Source: an uncultured Kordiimonas sp. (GTDB lineage: Bacteria > Pseudomonadota > Alphaproteobacteria > Sphingomonadales > Kordiimonadaceae). From it: a stretch of 64,000 nt of DNA. Under the pieces are notes generated by a model. It was given only the letters and a program-made list of their open reading frames with translations, did no database searches and was not told the DNA's origin. Numbering within the stretch: position 1 is the first letter of the stretch; each line of letters begins with the position of its first letter. The position numbers and the translations under genes are program-made. Of this stretch, positions 18,558-28,417 are shown piece after piece. The stretch is from positions 248,001-312,000 of the forward strand of contig CANMRM010000002.1 in assembly GCA_947500295.1 (NCBI GenBank). Reading direction: 5' to 3'.

Positions 18558-20801
18558 GTGCAATCAAGCAACTCTATAATTGACCGGTTGACCCGTTCAA
18601 CCCACTGGGCCTGTTTGCTTGCAACCACGGCGCTCGCTTCAGCTGTCGTTCCCACACAGCCCGTGCTGGCGCAGTCCGAGCAAGAAGAGCAACCGGAAAA
18701 CCGTGTAGAACTCGAAGCTGATCAACTGACCTATGACCCCGACACCGGTGAAATTCGCGCACTGGGTAACGTTGAACTGTCACGTAGAGGGTATCTGCTC
18801 AAAGCCGGAGAGGTTCTCTATAATGAAAGCACGGGCGAAGCACGCGCCGTGGGTGCCGTTGAACTGACCACACCGAGCGGTGACAGAATAATTGCACCAG
18901 AAATTCTGTTGGAAAACGAACTCAAGGACGCATTTGTCGAGAACATTCGCCTGATCATGGCTGACGGAGCACAGGCTGTAGCCGCCTCCGGTGAACGCAT
19001 TGAAGATACGGGCCGAACAACACTTCGACGGGCCGCCTACAGCCCCTGCAAGGTTTGTGCGGATGGAAGCGGCAAACAACCATTGTGGCAACTGAAAGCC
19101 GTACGGGTTGTTCACGACAAAGGAAAACGCCGCCTCTATTACAAGGACGCGCTTCTGGAAGTTTTTGGTGTTCCGGTTTTCTGGACGCCCTATTTCTCTC
19201 ACCCGGACCCAACGGTTGATCGAGCAAGCGGGCTTTTGCCGCTTGATATCCAGACCAGTCAAAACGTGGGCTTTATTGCGGGCATCCCTTACTACCATGT
19301 TTTCAGCGACAGCATCGACGCCACCTTCACGCCGGTCTATACGTCACGCGAAGGTTTTGTTTTAAAAGGGCAATACCGGCAACATCTGGGGTCAGGCCAG
19401 TTCAAGATTGATGGCAGTATCACCCGGGCTGATCGTCGGGATTTCAACAACCTAATCACTGGCGGAAAAGAAACGCGGGGCCATATCTCTGCAGAAGGAG
19501 CATTTCTGCATTCACCGAACTGGCGCTCGAAAATCAACATTAATTATGCGTCGGACGATACTTATCTTGGCCGTTACGAGATTTCCAATACCGATACACT
19601 CGTAAGCGAGTATTTGCTGGAAGGTTTTTTTGGCGCATCCTATGTTTCGTCAAGAGCGCTGGCGTTTCAGGGGCTCCGGCTGGAGGACATAGCCGGTAAA
19701 GCCGGTTTTGCACTACCGTTGATTGACGCAGAATTCATTCCAAAATTCAAACCACTGGGCGGCACCATCAGCCTGCGGGGCAATGCACTGGCGCTGCATC
19801 GCACCGACGGCCTGGACACGCGCCGTCTTTCGCTTATTGCCAATTGGCAAAGGCGATGGATAACCCCAAAGGGCTTTGTTTTGGACGTGGATGCGCTGGC
19901 ACGCAGTGATGTGTACAACCTCGACGCTGCAAACCAACCAGATGATCTGGCATTTGCCGGATCGTTTGGGGGTGGTACATCCGGAAGCGAGTGGCGAAAC
20001 CTCGCGAGACTGACAGGTACAGTAAGCTGGCCTCTGGTAAGTTACGGCGCGTCTGGCACTTATACGTTTGAACCAATTGCGGAAATCAGTGTCTCGCCCA
20101 GACGCGGAACACCCGACAGCATAGTCAACGAAGACAGCCGGGCCTTCGAACTATCCGACCTGAATTTGTTTGCAGCAGATCGCACGTCGGGTTTTGATTT
20201 GTGGGAAGAAGGCAGTCGAGCCACATTTGGCTTCAAGTGGCGTTATGAAGGTGGTGACCTGACCACGGATGTTCTTATTGGACAATCCTGGCGGATTACC
20301 GGCCAGGACGTCGTGCTCGCCGAAGGCATCGGGCTGGAAGGCGAGTTCTCGGATATTGTCGGTCGTACCAGCATCAGCTACAAAGGATGGGTTGATCTTG
20401 AGCATCGATACCGCCTTGATGACAAAAGTTTCGCCGTTCGCAGAAATGATGTCGATGTCACCTTTGGGGATGACATCAAATCCCTTCGGATTGGTTACAC
20501 CAATCTCAATCGCAACCTGACCTTCATCAACCGGGAAGACCGGGAGGAAATTCGTGTTTCCGGATTCTATAAATTCGACTCAGACTGGAAACTGACAGGC
20601 AGCTGGACCCGCCGCCTGAGCGGCGCTGATACACCGAGCTTGGTTGAGGAGTCCGGCCCTGTCCAGTATAGTGTCGGAGTGGAATATAAAAACGAATGTA
20701 TCGAGCTGGGCCTTAGGTTACGGGAGACCTTTACGCGAGATCGGGACGTTGAACCGGGCACCTCGATCATGTTTCGACTTAAATTGACCAATTTAGGGTA
20801 G
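18558..20801 (+). CDS. lptD: LPS-assembly outer-membrane protein LptD
   Basis: LptD is the outer-membrane barrel that, with lipoprotein LptE, inserts lipopolysaccharide into the outer leaflet. The 747-residue protein has a signal peptide ending PVLAQ (about 1-39), an OstA/LptA-like periplasmic jellyroll (about 48-160, ELEADQLTYDPDTGEIRALGNVEL) and a long C-terminal barrel domain with alternating strands to the end. A CKVC pair (Cys164, Cys167) and a cysteine in ECIELGL near the C-terminus may form the disulfides known in this family. The start is GTG at 18558 with a weak GAGACGAG upstream. It heads the conserved lptD-surA-pdxA-rsmA unit. Confidence 0.95.
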   Translation: MQSSNSIIDRLTRSTHWACLLATTALASAVVPTQPVLAQSEQEEQPENRVELEADQLTYDPDTGEIRALGNVELSRRGYLLKAGEVLYNESTGEARAVGAVELTTPSGDRIIAPEILLENELKDAFVENIRLIMADGAQAVAASGERIEDTGRTTLRRAAYSPCKVCADGSGKQPLWQLKAVRVVHDKGKRRLYYKDALLEVFGVPVFWTPYFSHPDPTVDRASGLLPLDIQTSQNVGFIAGIPYYHVFSDSIDATFTPVYTSREGFVLKGQYRQHLGSGQFKIDGSITRADRRDFNNLITGGKETRGHISAEGAFLHSPNWRSKININYASDDTYLGRYEISNTDTLVSEYLLEGFFGASYVSSRALAFQGLRLEDIAGKAGFALPLIDAEFIPKFKPLGGTISLRGNALALHRTDGLDTRRLSLIANWQRRWITPKGFVLDVDALARSDVYNLDAANQPDDLAFAGSFGGGTSGSEWRNLARLTGTVSWPLVSYGASGTYTFEPIAEISVSPRRGTPDSIVNEDSRAFELSDLNLFAADRTSGFDLWEEGSRATFGFKWRYEGGDLTTDVLIGQSWRITGQDVVLAEGIGLEGEFSDIVGRTSISYKGWVDLEHRYRLDDKSFAVRRNDVDVTFGDDIKSLRIGYTNLNRNLTFINREDREEIRVSGFYKFDSDWKLTGSWTRRLSGADTPSLVEESGPVQYSVGVEYKNECIELGLRLRETFTRDRDVEPGTSIMFRLKLTNLG

Positions 20802-20863
20802 TTAATTCGGGCCAAAGCCGCTAAAAGGCTAGGCGAACCAGCGGAAGCCAAAATTACAAGACT

Positions 20864-22171
20864 ATGTTGAGTATCAACTACGTGCACAAACAAATTCCAT
20901 TTTTCAAAGAACTGCTTGCCTTTGCAGGTATTGCTTCAGTTCTGGTGTCGGCTCCCGCCGCCAGCCAGCAAGCAGCTCCGGACCTTCAACAGCTCAACGC
21001 TATTGAGGTTTTGGTGAATGACGAGCCCATTTCATCGTTTGACATCAATCAGCGTTTGCGCCTGGTGATCGCGATTTCAGGAGGCGTACGTACTCAGGAA
21101 GAATTTTTGCAGGTCCGCGAGCAGGTCATTCAGTCAATGGTCGACGAAAAACTTCAACTGCAGGAAGCCGCTGAAGTTGAACTTGAGATCAGCGATGACC
21201 AACTGGAGCAGTTTTTTGCCCGGCGGGCTCAAGGTGCCGGTCAGGAACCCGAGCAATTTGCTCAGGCACTCGTTTCTATTGGATCCAGCAAAGAAACGAT
21301 GAAAAAGCAAATGGAAGCTGAAATCGCCTGGTCACAACTTGTTCAGGGCCGCCTTGGCGCCTTCGTCAGTGTCTCCGATGAGGAGGTCGAAGCATTCATT
21401 CAGCGAATCTATGATAACCGCGGAAAATTCGAATATCGCATCGGTGAAATTGTTCTTTTGAGCCAGTCGCGCGATCAGTCCGCTGCTGTAGCGGGAAATG
21501 CGGCTCAATTGGTTGAACAGATCCGGGGCGGCGCGCAGTTCTCGCAAATCGCACAACAGCTTTCTGCGTCTTCAACCGCTGCGGTCGGAGGAGACCTCGG
21601 TTGGATAACCATTGATGACCTTGACCCCGACTATAGCGGGCAAGTGCAAACTGCAAGCGTCGGAGACGTCCTCGACCCGATTGAAACCCCCGGCGGCTAC
21701 ATCATCATTTCGGTCACTGACAGGCGGCGAGTTCTGACCGTCGACCCACTGGATACTCAAATTCAGCTTGGCCAGCTGCATCTGCCAACCGACCAGATTG
21801 AAACCGGTTTGGATCAATATCTTGCTGCGATACAGCCCCTTCGCGATCAAACGACTTCGTGTGACGCGCTGCCGGCAATCGCAGAAGCCGCGGGCATCAC
21901 AACACGAACTGATATTGCCCCACTACGCCTGCGTGACCTGACAAACGAGTTCCGTTCCCAGGTTGAGTTGCTGAATATTGGCCAAACCAGCGACATCATT
22001 GAAGCCGAGGACGGAAGGCGCGTTCTTGTCATGTGTGACCGGAGAGAACCTGAGGTTCAGGAACCGGACTTTGATGAAGTCTACACCCAACTCGAGCAAC
22101 AGAGACTTTCAATGATGGCTCGCCGCTATCTTCGGGATATACGCCGCGACGCTATTGTTGACTACCGCTAG
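20864..22171 (+). CDS. surA: Periplasmic chaperone/peptidyl-prolyl isomerase SurA
   Basis: SurA escorts unfolded outer-membrane proteins, including LptD, to the BAM machine. The 435-residue product has a hydrophobic export signal (about 14-35, ending APAAS), a SurA N-terminal chaperone domain (IEVLVNDEPISSFDINQRL onward) and one parvulin-type PPIase domain (about 185-285, with GDLGWI and ETPGGYIIISV). The second parvulin domain of E. coli SurA seems absent or degenerate. The ATG has a poor ribosome site; a GTG six codons later is an alternative. It follows lptD by 62 bases, and pdxA starts nine bases after its stop. Confidence 0.9.
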   Translation: MLSINYVHKQIPFFKELLAFAGIASVLVSAPAASQQAAPDLQQLNAIEVLVNDEPISSFDINQRLRLVIAISGGVRTQEEFLQVREQVIQSMVDEKLQLQEAAEVELEISDDQLEQFFARRAQGAGQEPEQFAQALVSIGSSKETMKKQMEAEIAWSQLVQGRLGAFVSVSDEEVEAFIQRIYDNRGKFEYRIGEIVLLSQSRDQSAAVAGNAAQLVEQIRGGAQFSQIAQQLSASSTAAVGGDLGWITIDDLDPDYSGQVQTASVGDVLDPIETPGGYIIISVTDRRRVLTVDPLDTQIQLGQLHLPTDQIETGLDQYLAAIQPLRDQTTSCDALPAIAEAAGITTRTDIAPLRLRDLTNEFRSQVELLNIGQTSDIIEAEDGRRVLVMCDRREPEVQEPDFDEVYTQLEQQRLSMMARRYLRDIRRDAIVDYR

Positions 22172-22180
22172 GAAAATGGC

Positions 22181-23185
22181 GTGAACGGCAACCGCAAGCC
22201 TCTTCTCGCCGTCACCATGGGCGAGCCAGCTGGCGTAGGCCCGGAACTCATCGCCAGAGCATGGAGACAGCGTGCAGAGCTTGATCTGCCAGCCTTCGTC
22301 TATGTCGGTTCAATCCAGGCGCTTGAAGCTGTGGATGCCTCATTACCCGTAACCCGGATAGATCCGGAGCTGTCGAACATCCCTTATGCCAGTGATGATT
22401 TTCTGGCGGTGGACGTTCCGCTGGCGGACAGTTTGTCCATCGGGGTCCTCAATTCCAGAAATGGATCAGCTGTTATCAAATCCATCGAGTGGGCCACACA
22501 GGCAGCACTGGATGGCCGCGTGGATGCCATAGTTACGGCGCCAATTCATAAGGCGTCCCTCTATGAATCCGGTTTTGACACGCCGGGCCACACTGAATAT
22601 CTAGCGAGATTATGCGCGCTGCCCGATGATCACTCCGTGATGATGTTAACGACTGACGGGTTGCGGGTTGTGCCAGTCACCGCACATATTCCCCTTGCGA
22701 AGGTCGCGTCTTCGTTGACCGCGGATCAAATCTTCCATGCGGGAATGGTCACTGCACGTGATCTGCATGACAGATTCGGCGTCGCCAAACCACGAATTGC
22801 CATTGCGGGACTGAACCCGCATGCGGGAGAAGGTGGGACCATTGGCATGGAAGAGGCAACGCATATCATGCCAGCCATCTGGGCACTGCGAGACGAAGGT
22901 ATCGACGTGTCGGATCCGCAGCCGGCTGACACCCTCTTTCATGAGGAAGCAAGAGCGACTTATGATGCTGTACTATGCATGTATCATGATCAAGCTCTCA
23001 TCCCCTTGAAAACGCTGGACTTCTGGGGCGGCGTGAACGTCACTCTGGGATTGCCCATTATTCGGACCAGCCCTGACCACGGTACAGCACTCTCACTTGC
23101 GGGAACCGGAGAAGCCCGGATCGACAGCCTGGCTGCAGCTATGAAAACGGCGTCAGCCATGGTCCGCGAACAGGCCGCAAAATAA
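22181..23185 (+). CDS. pdxA: 4-hydroxythreonine-4-phosphate dehydrogenase
   Basis: PdxA oxidises 4-phosphohydroxy-L-threonine in the DXP-dependent route to pyridoxal phosphate. The 334-residue protein has TMGEPAGVGPELI at the N-terminus, the metal/substrate region TAPIHKASLYESGFDTPGHTEYLA, and GLNPHAGEGG plus YHDQALIPLKTL. The start is GTG at 22181 with AGGAAAA before it; the overlapping ATG stops after two codons. The stop overlaps the rsmA start by one base (TAATG). Linkage to surA and rsmA is as in E. coli. Confidence 0.96.
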   Translation: MNGNRKPLLAVTMGEPAGVGPELIARAWRQRAELDLPAFVYVGSIQALEAVDASLPVTRIDPELSNIPYASDDFLAVDVPLADSLSIGVLNSRNGSAVIKSIEWATQAALDGRVDAIVTAPIHKASLYESGFDTPGHTEYLARLCALPDDHSVMMLTTDGLRVVPVTAHIPLAKVASSLTADQIFHAGMVTARDLHDRFGVAKPRIAIAGLNPHAGEGGTIGMEEATHIMPAIWALRDEGIDVSDPQPADTLFHEEARATYDAVLCMYHDQALIPLKTLDFWGGVNVTLGLPIIRTSPDHGTALSLAGTGEARIDSLAAAMKTASAMVREQAAK

Positions 23186-24048
23186 TGACCAACACAACTC
23201 TGCCCCCTCTTCGTGACGTCATTAATGCCTATGAGTTGCGAGCAAAAAAATCATTTGGCCAGAATTTCCTGCTCGACCTGAACCTCACAGGCAAAATTGC
23301 CCGCATTCCGGGTGATCTCAGCAACAGCATTGTCTACGAAGTCGGCCCTGGTCCGGGCGGACTGACCCGGGCTCTTCTTGCTCATGGAGCAAAGCGTGTT
23401 GTCGCTGTTGAAATGGATGAAAGATGCCTTGCGCCCTTGACTGATGTCGCTGCAGCGTATGGCAATCGGCTGTCTGTAGAATTAGGCAACGCACTGAAAG
23501 TTGAGGAACAGACGCTCCTGAAACTTGGAAACGAAGACGAAGCCCGAATTGTTTCCAATCTGCCCTACAACGTCGGCACCCTTCTCTTCATCAAATGGCT
23601 CACGCTTCAAGACTGGAAACCCTGGTATCGCTCCCTCACCCTAATGTTCCAGCAGGAAGTTGCAGAGCGCATTGTGGCGGCACCTGGCGGCAAAGCCTAT
23701 GGGCGTCTCTCGGTTCTGGCCCAGTGGCGAGGTCAGGCCAGGATTGCCATGCGTGTGCCGGCGGCGGCCTTCACGCCACCACCAAAAGTTGCCAGTGCAA
23801 TAGTTCATTTTGAACCCACTGAACCCATCGACAAACGTGTCCAGCTCAAAGACATTGAAAAGGTAGTGGAGAAAGCGTTTGGACAAAGGCGAAAGATGCT
23901 TAGGGCCAGCCTCAAAGGTCTGGAAGTGCCTGCGATTGGCTTGCTTGAAGCCGCCAACCTTGACCCGACTTTGAGGGCGGAAAACGTAACTGTCGCTCAG
24001 TTTGTTGAGCTGGCCCGACAATATCGGCTACTGAAGTCAAGCAACTAA
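23185..24048 (+). CDS. rsmA: 16S rRNA dimethyladenosine transferase (KsgA)
   Basis: RsmA dimethylates two adjacent adenosines in helix 45 of 16S rRNA late in 30S assembly. The 287-residue protein has KSFGQNFLLD, the SAM-binding YEVGPGPGGLTRALL, VVAVEMDERC and the catalytic NLPYNVGT (family NLPY). The C-terminal helical domain (QRRKMLRASL) is normal. It overlaps pdxA by one base, and its last four bases overlap the convergent gmk stop. Confidence 0.96.
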   Translation: MTNTTLPPLRDVINAYELRAKKSFGQNFLLDLNLTGKIARIPGDLSNSIVYEVGPGPGGLTRALLAHGAKRVVAVEMDERCLAPLTDVAAAYGNRLSVELGNALKVEEQTLLKLGNEDEARIVSNLPYNVGTLLFIKWLTLQDWKPWYRSLTLMFQQEVAERIVAAPGGKAYGRLSVLAQWRGQARIAMRVPAAAFTPPPKVASAIVHFEPTEPIDKRVQLKDIEKVVEKAFGQRRKMLRASLKGLEVPAIGLLEAANLDPTLRAENVTVAQFVELARQYRLLKSSN

Positions 24049-24695
24049 GTGTTGTCGCGCTCCTGCATCAGTTCCCGGACAAAATCAGACATGCCTGGAC
24101 GCCGTTCCCTTTTTGAGCGTTCCGCCCTGACAATTGCCTTCAGGTCAGCATAGGTTTGATCCAGGTCGTCATTCACAAGAACATAGTCGTATGCATCCCA
24201 ACGGCTAATCTCGCTTTCGGCTTCAGCCATCCGCTTCTTGACAATCTCTTCACTATCCTGCGCCCGCTTCCGAAGTCTTTCTTCCAGCGCTTTCACACTT
24301 GGCGGCAGGATGAATATTCGCACCAGATCTTGTGGTGCGCTGGAAACGAGCTGCGACGCTCCCTGCCAGTCAATATCGAAAATTACGTCCTTGCCTTTGC
24401 GAAGCGCCTCAAGAACGGGACCTTTTGGCGTGCCATAGCGATTCTCGAAAACAGTGGCATGTTCAAGAAGCTGGTCATCGTCCGCCATTTCCTTGAACCG
24501 TTCGTGCGAAACAAAAAAATAGTCCTTGCCTTCCTGCTCGCCGGGACGAGGCTCCCGCGTTGTTGCCGATACAGACATTTCAACATCAGGATCATCACCA
24601 AGCAAACGACGTGTCAGAGTGGTTTTTCCTGCCCCTGATGGTGACGATAGAACAAGCATTATGCCACGACGTTTTTCGAACGACTTTGTGCTCAT
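24045..24695 (-). CDS. gmk: Guanylate kinase
   Basis: Gmk phosphorylates GMP to GDP, essential for GTP and ppGpp pools. The 216-residue protein has the P-loop SSPSGAGKTTLTRRL near 17-30, the GMP-binding STTREPRPGE-type segment (ATTREPRPGEQEGKDYFF) and DIDWQGASQL. Length is normal. It lies 12 bases after yicC in the same direction, the usual yicC-gmk pairing, and is the last gene of the fab-mltG-yicC block, ending in a 4-base convergent overlap with rsmA. Confidence 0.96.
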   Translation of the reverse strand: MSTKSFEKRRGIMLVLSSPSGAGKTTLTRRLLGDDPDVEMSVSATTREPRPGEQEGKDYFFVSHERFKEMADDDQLLEHATVFENRYGTPKGPVLEALRKGKDVIFDIDWQGASQLVSSAPQDLVRIFILPPSVKALEERLRKRAQDSEEIVKKRMAEAESEISRWDAYDYVLVNDDLDQTYADLKAIVRAERSKRERRPGMSDFVRELMQERDNT

Positions 24696-24707
24696 AAGTG
24701 TGATTTC

Positions 24708-25595
24708 CTATTCGATATTCTGAACTTGTTCACGGAATTGGTCGATCAAAACCTTCAGGTCAACACCGATCTGGGTCAGTTTCGTATCGTTCGATTTGGA
24801 ACACAGGGTATTGGCTTCGCGGTTGAATTCCTGACATAGAAAATCCAGCCGTCGTCCTACAGGCTTCATGGACGAAAGCAGATTGTCCGCCTCTTCGAAA
24901 TGGCTCTCGATCCGGTCGAACTCTTCTTGAACGTCTGCTTTTACCGCCATAATCGCAATTTCCTGAGCCAGTCTCTCTTCAGGCACCGGTTTATCCAGCT
25001 TTTCAAGTTTCGCCATTTGAGACGCAAAGCGTGCCTTAACGGCTGCGTCGCGGTCACCGACTGCGTCCCTCGCAGCAACCAACAGTGTTTTCATCTCATC
25101 GAGCTGGCCGGAAAGAACGGACTGCATCCGTTTACCTTCATCCCGACGGGCAAGCAGCAAGGCTTCTATGACCTCACCCAGGTCTTTGTTCAGGGCTAGT
25201 TTCAATCCCTGCAACTCATCGTCGGTGGGTTCATGCGCCACCAGATCAACAACACCCTTGATGGATAAAAGGCCATCGATTCTCGCGGCCTCCAGGCCGG
25301 GCCTTTGCTCAAGGGTTGAAGCTATATCCAACAACTGATCGAGCCGGCCTTCATTTATTACAAACCGCTCGGAATCACCGGCCCGTTCCACTGTCAGGTT
25401 GAGGAACACCGAGCCGCGCTTGAGCTTCTCACTCACACGTTTCTTCAATTCGATGTCAAAACCATCAAGAAACCCAGGCAGTTTCGTGCGAATCTCCAAG
25501 CCTTTGTTGTTGACGCTCTTGAGTTCCCAGTTCCAACGAAAAGAGCCCCATTCTCCCCCTTTTCGGGTAAAACCTGTCATGCTGGAAAGCGTCAT
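24708..25595 (-). CDS. yicC: YicC family endoribonuclease-like protein
   Basis: A 295-residue YicC/YloC protein. Members are reported RNA-cleaving enzymes affecting small RNAs in E. coli. It opens with the family signature SSMTGFTRKGGEWG, then WELKSVNNKGLEIRTKLPG, and ends with the DUF1732 part: ERLAQEIAIMAVKADVQEE, DNLLSSMKPVGRRLDFL and FNREANTLCSKS. Length and both ends match the family. It stands between mltG and gmk in one minus-strand unit. Confidence 0.93.
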   Translation of the reverse strand: MTLSSMTGFTRKGGEWGSFRWNWELKSVNNKGLEIRTKLPGFLDGFDIELKKRVSEKLKRGSVFLNLTVERAGDSERFVINEGRLDQLLDIASTLEQRPGLEAARIDGLLSIKGVVDLVAHEPTDDELQGLKLALNKDLGEVIEALLLARRDEGKRMQSVLSGQLDEMKTLLVAARDAVGDRDAAVKARFASQMAKLEKLDKPVPEERLAQEIAIMAVKADVQEEFDRIESHFEEADNLLSSMKPVGRRLDFLCQEFNREANTLCSKSNDTKLTQIGVDLKVLIDQFREQVQNIE

Positions 25596-25673
25596 TGATG
25601 CCCTGCTCCGCTCGCTATGAAATCTGCGTCATATTGAGCCCGTGAATGGCACACAACAGGCCATACCGCAAGG

Positions 25674-26669
25674 TCAGCGTTGGGAATTTGCGGCCTGCCG
25701 CTGAATTTGCCGCCAACGGGCAACATTATTGTTATGCTCCTCCAGCGTGGTTGCGAATGCGTGACCGCCGGAGCCATCTGCGACAAAATACAGATAGGGG
25801 ACGTGCGCCGGGTTCAGGGCCGCCGCGAGCGCTTCTATACCGGGATTGGCAATCGGGGTGGGCGGCAACCCTCCCCTTCGATAGGTATTGTATGGTGTAT
25901 CCTGCCTGAGATCCGCGCGTGACAACGGTCGCCCCAGAGGCAAGCCACCTGTTATGCCGTAAATAACAGTCGGATCCGATTGAAGTCGCATGCCCTTTTT
26001 CATGCGATTTACGAACACCGCGGCGACTTTGGCCCGTTCACCTGCAAGTCCCGTTTCCTTTTCGACTATGGATGCGAGAACAACAGCTTCTTCCTTGCTC
26101 CGGTACGGCAAATCGATCGCACGAGCCGCCCACAATTCTTCAAAGGCCTCATCAAAGGTGGTTTGCATGCGTTTCAAAAGGTCGGTGACTGAATCACCTC
26201 GCTCATAGAAATAGGTTTCGGGCAGCAAACTGCCTTCCCGGGGCATGTTGGCTTTGGTCTGCTCCAACCCAATGGCGCTGGCCAATATTTCACCAACCTC
26301 ATGCATTGATGCCCCTTCCGGGACCACAAGCCGCCGCTTGAAAGTATCCTGATGTTCAATACGGCTCAATATGGTGTAGGGCGTGCTCTCCGGCTCAATC
26401 TCATATTCGCCTGAATAGAGCGATCGCTCCAACCCGCGCCATCGAGCCAACAGCTTGAAGTGCCATGCCTCTCGCACCAGGCCAAAGGATTTGGCTTGCC
26501 GCGCGACCTGAGAAACGGTGGAGCCCGGTTTAATGTACAGGTAAACCGCTTGTTCGTTTGTGCTGGGCATCCGTGCAATGTGCCGCATTAACCCGTGCCC
26601 GACACCAAAGGCCACAAGAATCGCAGCAACAAATACAAAAAAAACAAAGAAAAACCGGCTTCGCATCAT
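25674..26669 (-). CDS. mltG: Endolytic peptidoglycan transglycosylase MltG
   Basis: MltG cleaves nascent glycan strands at the inner membrane and so sets chain length. The 331-residue protein has one N-terminal transmembrane helix (about 5-25), a LysM-like segment (VYLYIKPGSTVSQVA) and the YceG catalytic domain with EGSLLPETY and the catalytic glutamate in SIVEKETG (Glu203), then PTVIYGITGGLPLGRPLSRADL and NTYRRGGLPPTPIANPG. Two consecutive ATG codons are possible starts. It sits between fabF and yicC, as in many alphaproteobacteria. Confidence 0.95.
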   Translation of the reverse strand: MMRSRFFFVFFVFVAAILVAFGVGHGLMRHIARMPSTNEQAVYLYIKPGSTVSQVARQAKSFGLVREAWHFKLLARWRGLERSLYSGEYEIEPESTPYTILSRIEHQDTFKRRLVVPEGASMHEVGEILASAIGLEQTKANMPREGSLLPETYFYERGDSVTDLLKRMQTTFDEAFEELWAARAIDLPYRSKEEAVVLASIVEKETGLAGERAKVAAVFVNRMKKGMRLQSDPTVIYGITGGLPLGRPLSRADLRQDTPYNTYRRGGLPPTPIANPGIEALAAALNPAHVPYLYFVADGSGGHAFATTLEEHNNNVARWRQIQRQAANSQR

Positions 26670-26736
26670 GCACTTACCCTAGCAGGGAAAGTGACTGCGC
26701 AAAACCGGCCTTTATCAATATTTTGCTCGTACAGAA

Positions 26737-28005
26737 TCAATCGCTAAAGGCTTGAACCACCACTGAAGCGTTTGTACCACCAAAGCCAAACGAATTGGAA
26801 AGCGCCGCTTTTACCTGTCGTTCCTGCGCTTCGAGTGGCACAAGATTGATACCTTCGCAGCCTTCAGCCGGATCATTCAGGTTAAGGGTCGGAGGAACTA
26901 TCCCCGTCTCAATAGCTTTCATACAGAAAATTGCTTCAACCGCGCCGGCCGCACCGAGCAAATGACCAATCGACGATTTCGTCGATGACATTGCGGTATT
27001 TGCTGCGTGATCGCCAAGTAGGCGTTTCACCGCGCCAAACTCAATAGGGTCACCTACCGGCGTGGATGTGCCATGCGCATTAATATAGTCAATGTCCTCA
27101 ACATTCAGGCCTGCCCGCTTGATCGCAGCTTGCATAGAGCGGAACCCGCCGTTGCCGTCAGGGGCCGGAGCCGTGACATGGTGAGCATCCCCGGACATGC
27201 CGTAGCCTGTAACTTCACAATAAATCTTCGCACCGCGCGCCTTGGCATGTTCCAATTCTTCAAGAACAACAACGCCAGCACCTTCGCCCATTACGAATCC
27301 ATCGTGACCCTTATCCCACGGACGAGAAGCCTCAGTCGGGCTATCGTTATACTTGGTCGAGAGCGCGCGTGCCTGGCAAAAACCGGCAAACCCAATATCA
27401 CAGATGGATGCCTCTGCACCACCAGCGACCATGACATCCGCATCATCAAGCGCTATAAGCCGCGCTGCATCGCCAATAGCGTGCGCGCCGGTCGAGCAAG
27501 CTGTCACAACGGCATGATTTGGCCCTTTGAATCCATATCTGATGGAAACGTTGCCCGACACCAGGTTGATAATCGACCCGGCAATAAAATGGGGGCTTAC
27601 TTTTCGTACACCGCGCTCGTGGAGCGTTACTGCTGTGTCAGCAATCCAGCGCAATCCGCCAATGCCGGAGCCAACCATCACACCTGTACGCAGGCTTTCC
27701 TCTTCACCCGGCTCGGTCCAGCCCGAGTCTTTAATAGCTTGATCAGCCGCAGCCATACCAAAAAGTATGAAGTTGTCGACACGACGCTGATCTTTTGGCG
27801 CCATGTAAGCGTCAGGGTTAAAAGTACCATCAGAACCGTCGCCGAGCGGCACTTCGCACGCGACCTTGCAGGGAAAATCCGTTACATCAAACAAGGTGAT
27901 TTTCCCGGCCCCTGACTGCCCCTCAATCAGACGATCCCACGTGGTACTTACGGTGTCGCCCAAGGGTGAAACCATTCCCATACCCGTAACAACAACTCTT
28001 CTCAT
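26737..28005 (-). CDS. fabF: 3-oxoacyl-ACP synthase II
   Basis: FabF elongates acyl-ACP with malonyl-ACP in type II fatty-acid synthesis. With the ATG at 28005 (AAGGATCG upstream) the protein is 422 residues, starting MRRVVVTGMGMVSPLGD. The catalytic triad is complete: Cys170 in VTACSTGAH, His311 in NAHGTSTPVGD and His348 in SSIGHLLGAAGA. The frame is open 25 codons further upstream but without a ribosome site. It follows acpP by 166 bases with a terminator hairpin between, so it may have partly separate expression. Confidence 0.97.
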   Translation of the reverse strand: MRRVVVTGMGMVSPLGDTVSTTWDRLIEGQSGAGKITLFDVTDFPCKVACEVPLGDGSDGTFNPDAYMAPKDQRRVDNFILFGMAAADQAIKDSGWTEPGEEESLRTGVMVGSGIGGLRWIADTAVTLHERGVRKVSPHFIAGSIINLVSGNVSIRYGFKGPNHAVVTACSTGAHAIGDAARLIALDDADVMVAGGAEASICDIGFAGFCQARALSTKYNDSPTEASRPWDKGHDGFVMGEGAGVVVLEELEHAKARGAKIYCEVTGYGMSGDAHHVTAPAPDGNGGFRSMQAAIKRAGLNVEDIDYINAHGTSTPVGDPIEFGAVKRLLGDHAANTAMSSTKSSIGHLLGAAGAVEAIFCMKAIETGIVPPTLNLNDPAEGCEGINLVPLEAQERQVKAALSNSFGFGGTNASVVVQAFSD

Positions 28006-28110
28006 CAAACGATCCTTATTATTCCCGTACCGCCCTTCGAGGCTGCACCATACAGCGAAAGGCAGGGGCGGAGAAACCAAAAAGACTGGAAGGTTAAACA
28101 GTCACAAAGG

Positions 28111-28155
28111 AAAAAGGGTAACAACCAAACCTTCAGGCTCGGTCGTTACCCTTTT
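28111..28155 (-). terminator. Terminator hairpin after acpP
   Basis: AAAAGGGTAAC (28112-28122) pairs perfectly with GTTACCCTTTT (28145-28155); allowing one mismatch, the stem extends three more pairs. On the minus strand the stem is followed by T residues. It lies 17 bases past the acpP stop, before fabF, and probably lowers read-through so that acpP is expressed more strongly than fabF. Confidence 0.7.
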
Positions 28156-28171
28156 GAATCCTGAATCCCGC

Positions 28172-28405
28172 TTAGGAATTCGCGCTGATAAAGTCAATCG
28201 CGTCTTTAACGGTTTGAATTTTTTCAGCAGCGTCGTCTGGGATCTCGATTCCGAATTCTTCCTCAAACGCCATCACCAGCTCAACAGTGTCCAGGCTATC
28301 AGCGCCCAGATCGTCAATAAAGCTTGCGGTATCGGTTACTTTGTCTTCGTCCACACCCAGGTGCTCGACTACGATTTTTTTCACCTTTTCGGCGATATCG
28401 CTCAT
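28172..28405 (-). CDS. acpP: Acyl carrier protein
   Basis: AcpP carries growing acyl chains on a 4'-phosphopantetheine arm. The 77-residue acidic protein has the attachment serine Ser37 in [16 protein letters not shown] and the usual four-helix length. GAGGAC precedes the ATG. It lies between fabG (242 bases upstream) and fabF; the long upstream gap suggests its own promoter. Confidence 0.97.
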   Translation of the reverse strand: MSDIAEKVKKIVVEHLGVDEDKVTDTASFIDDLGADSLDTVELVMAFEEEFGIEIPDDAAEKIQTVKDAIDFISANS

Positions 28406-28417
28406 TGCTATGTCCTC

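Noticed and set aside
27073-27915. Open frame of 280 codons antisense to fabF
   Set aside because: It lies wholly inside fabF on the opposite strand, has no ribosome site and no recognisable domain; it follows from the codon bias of fabF.
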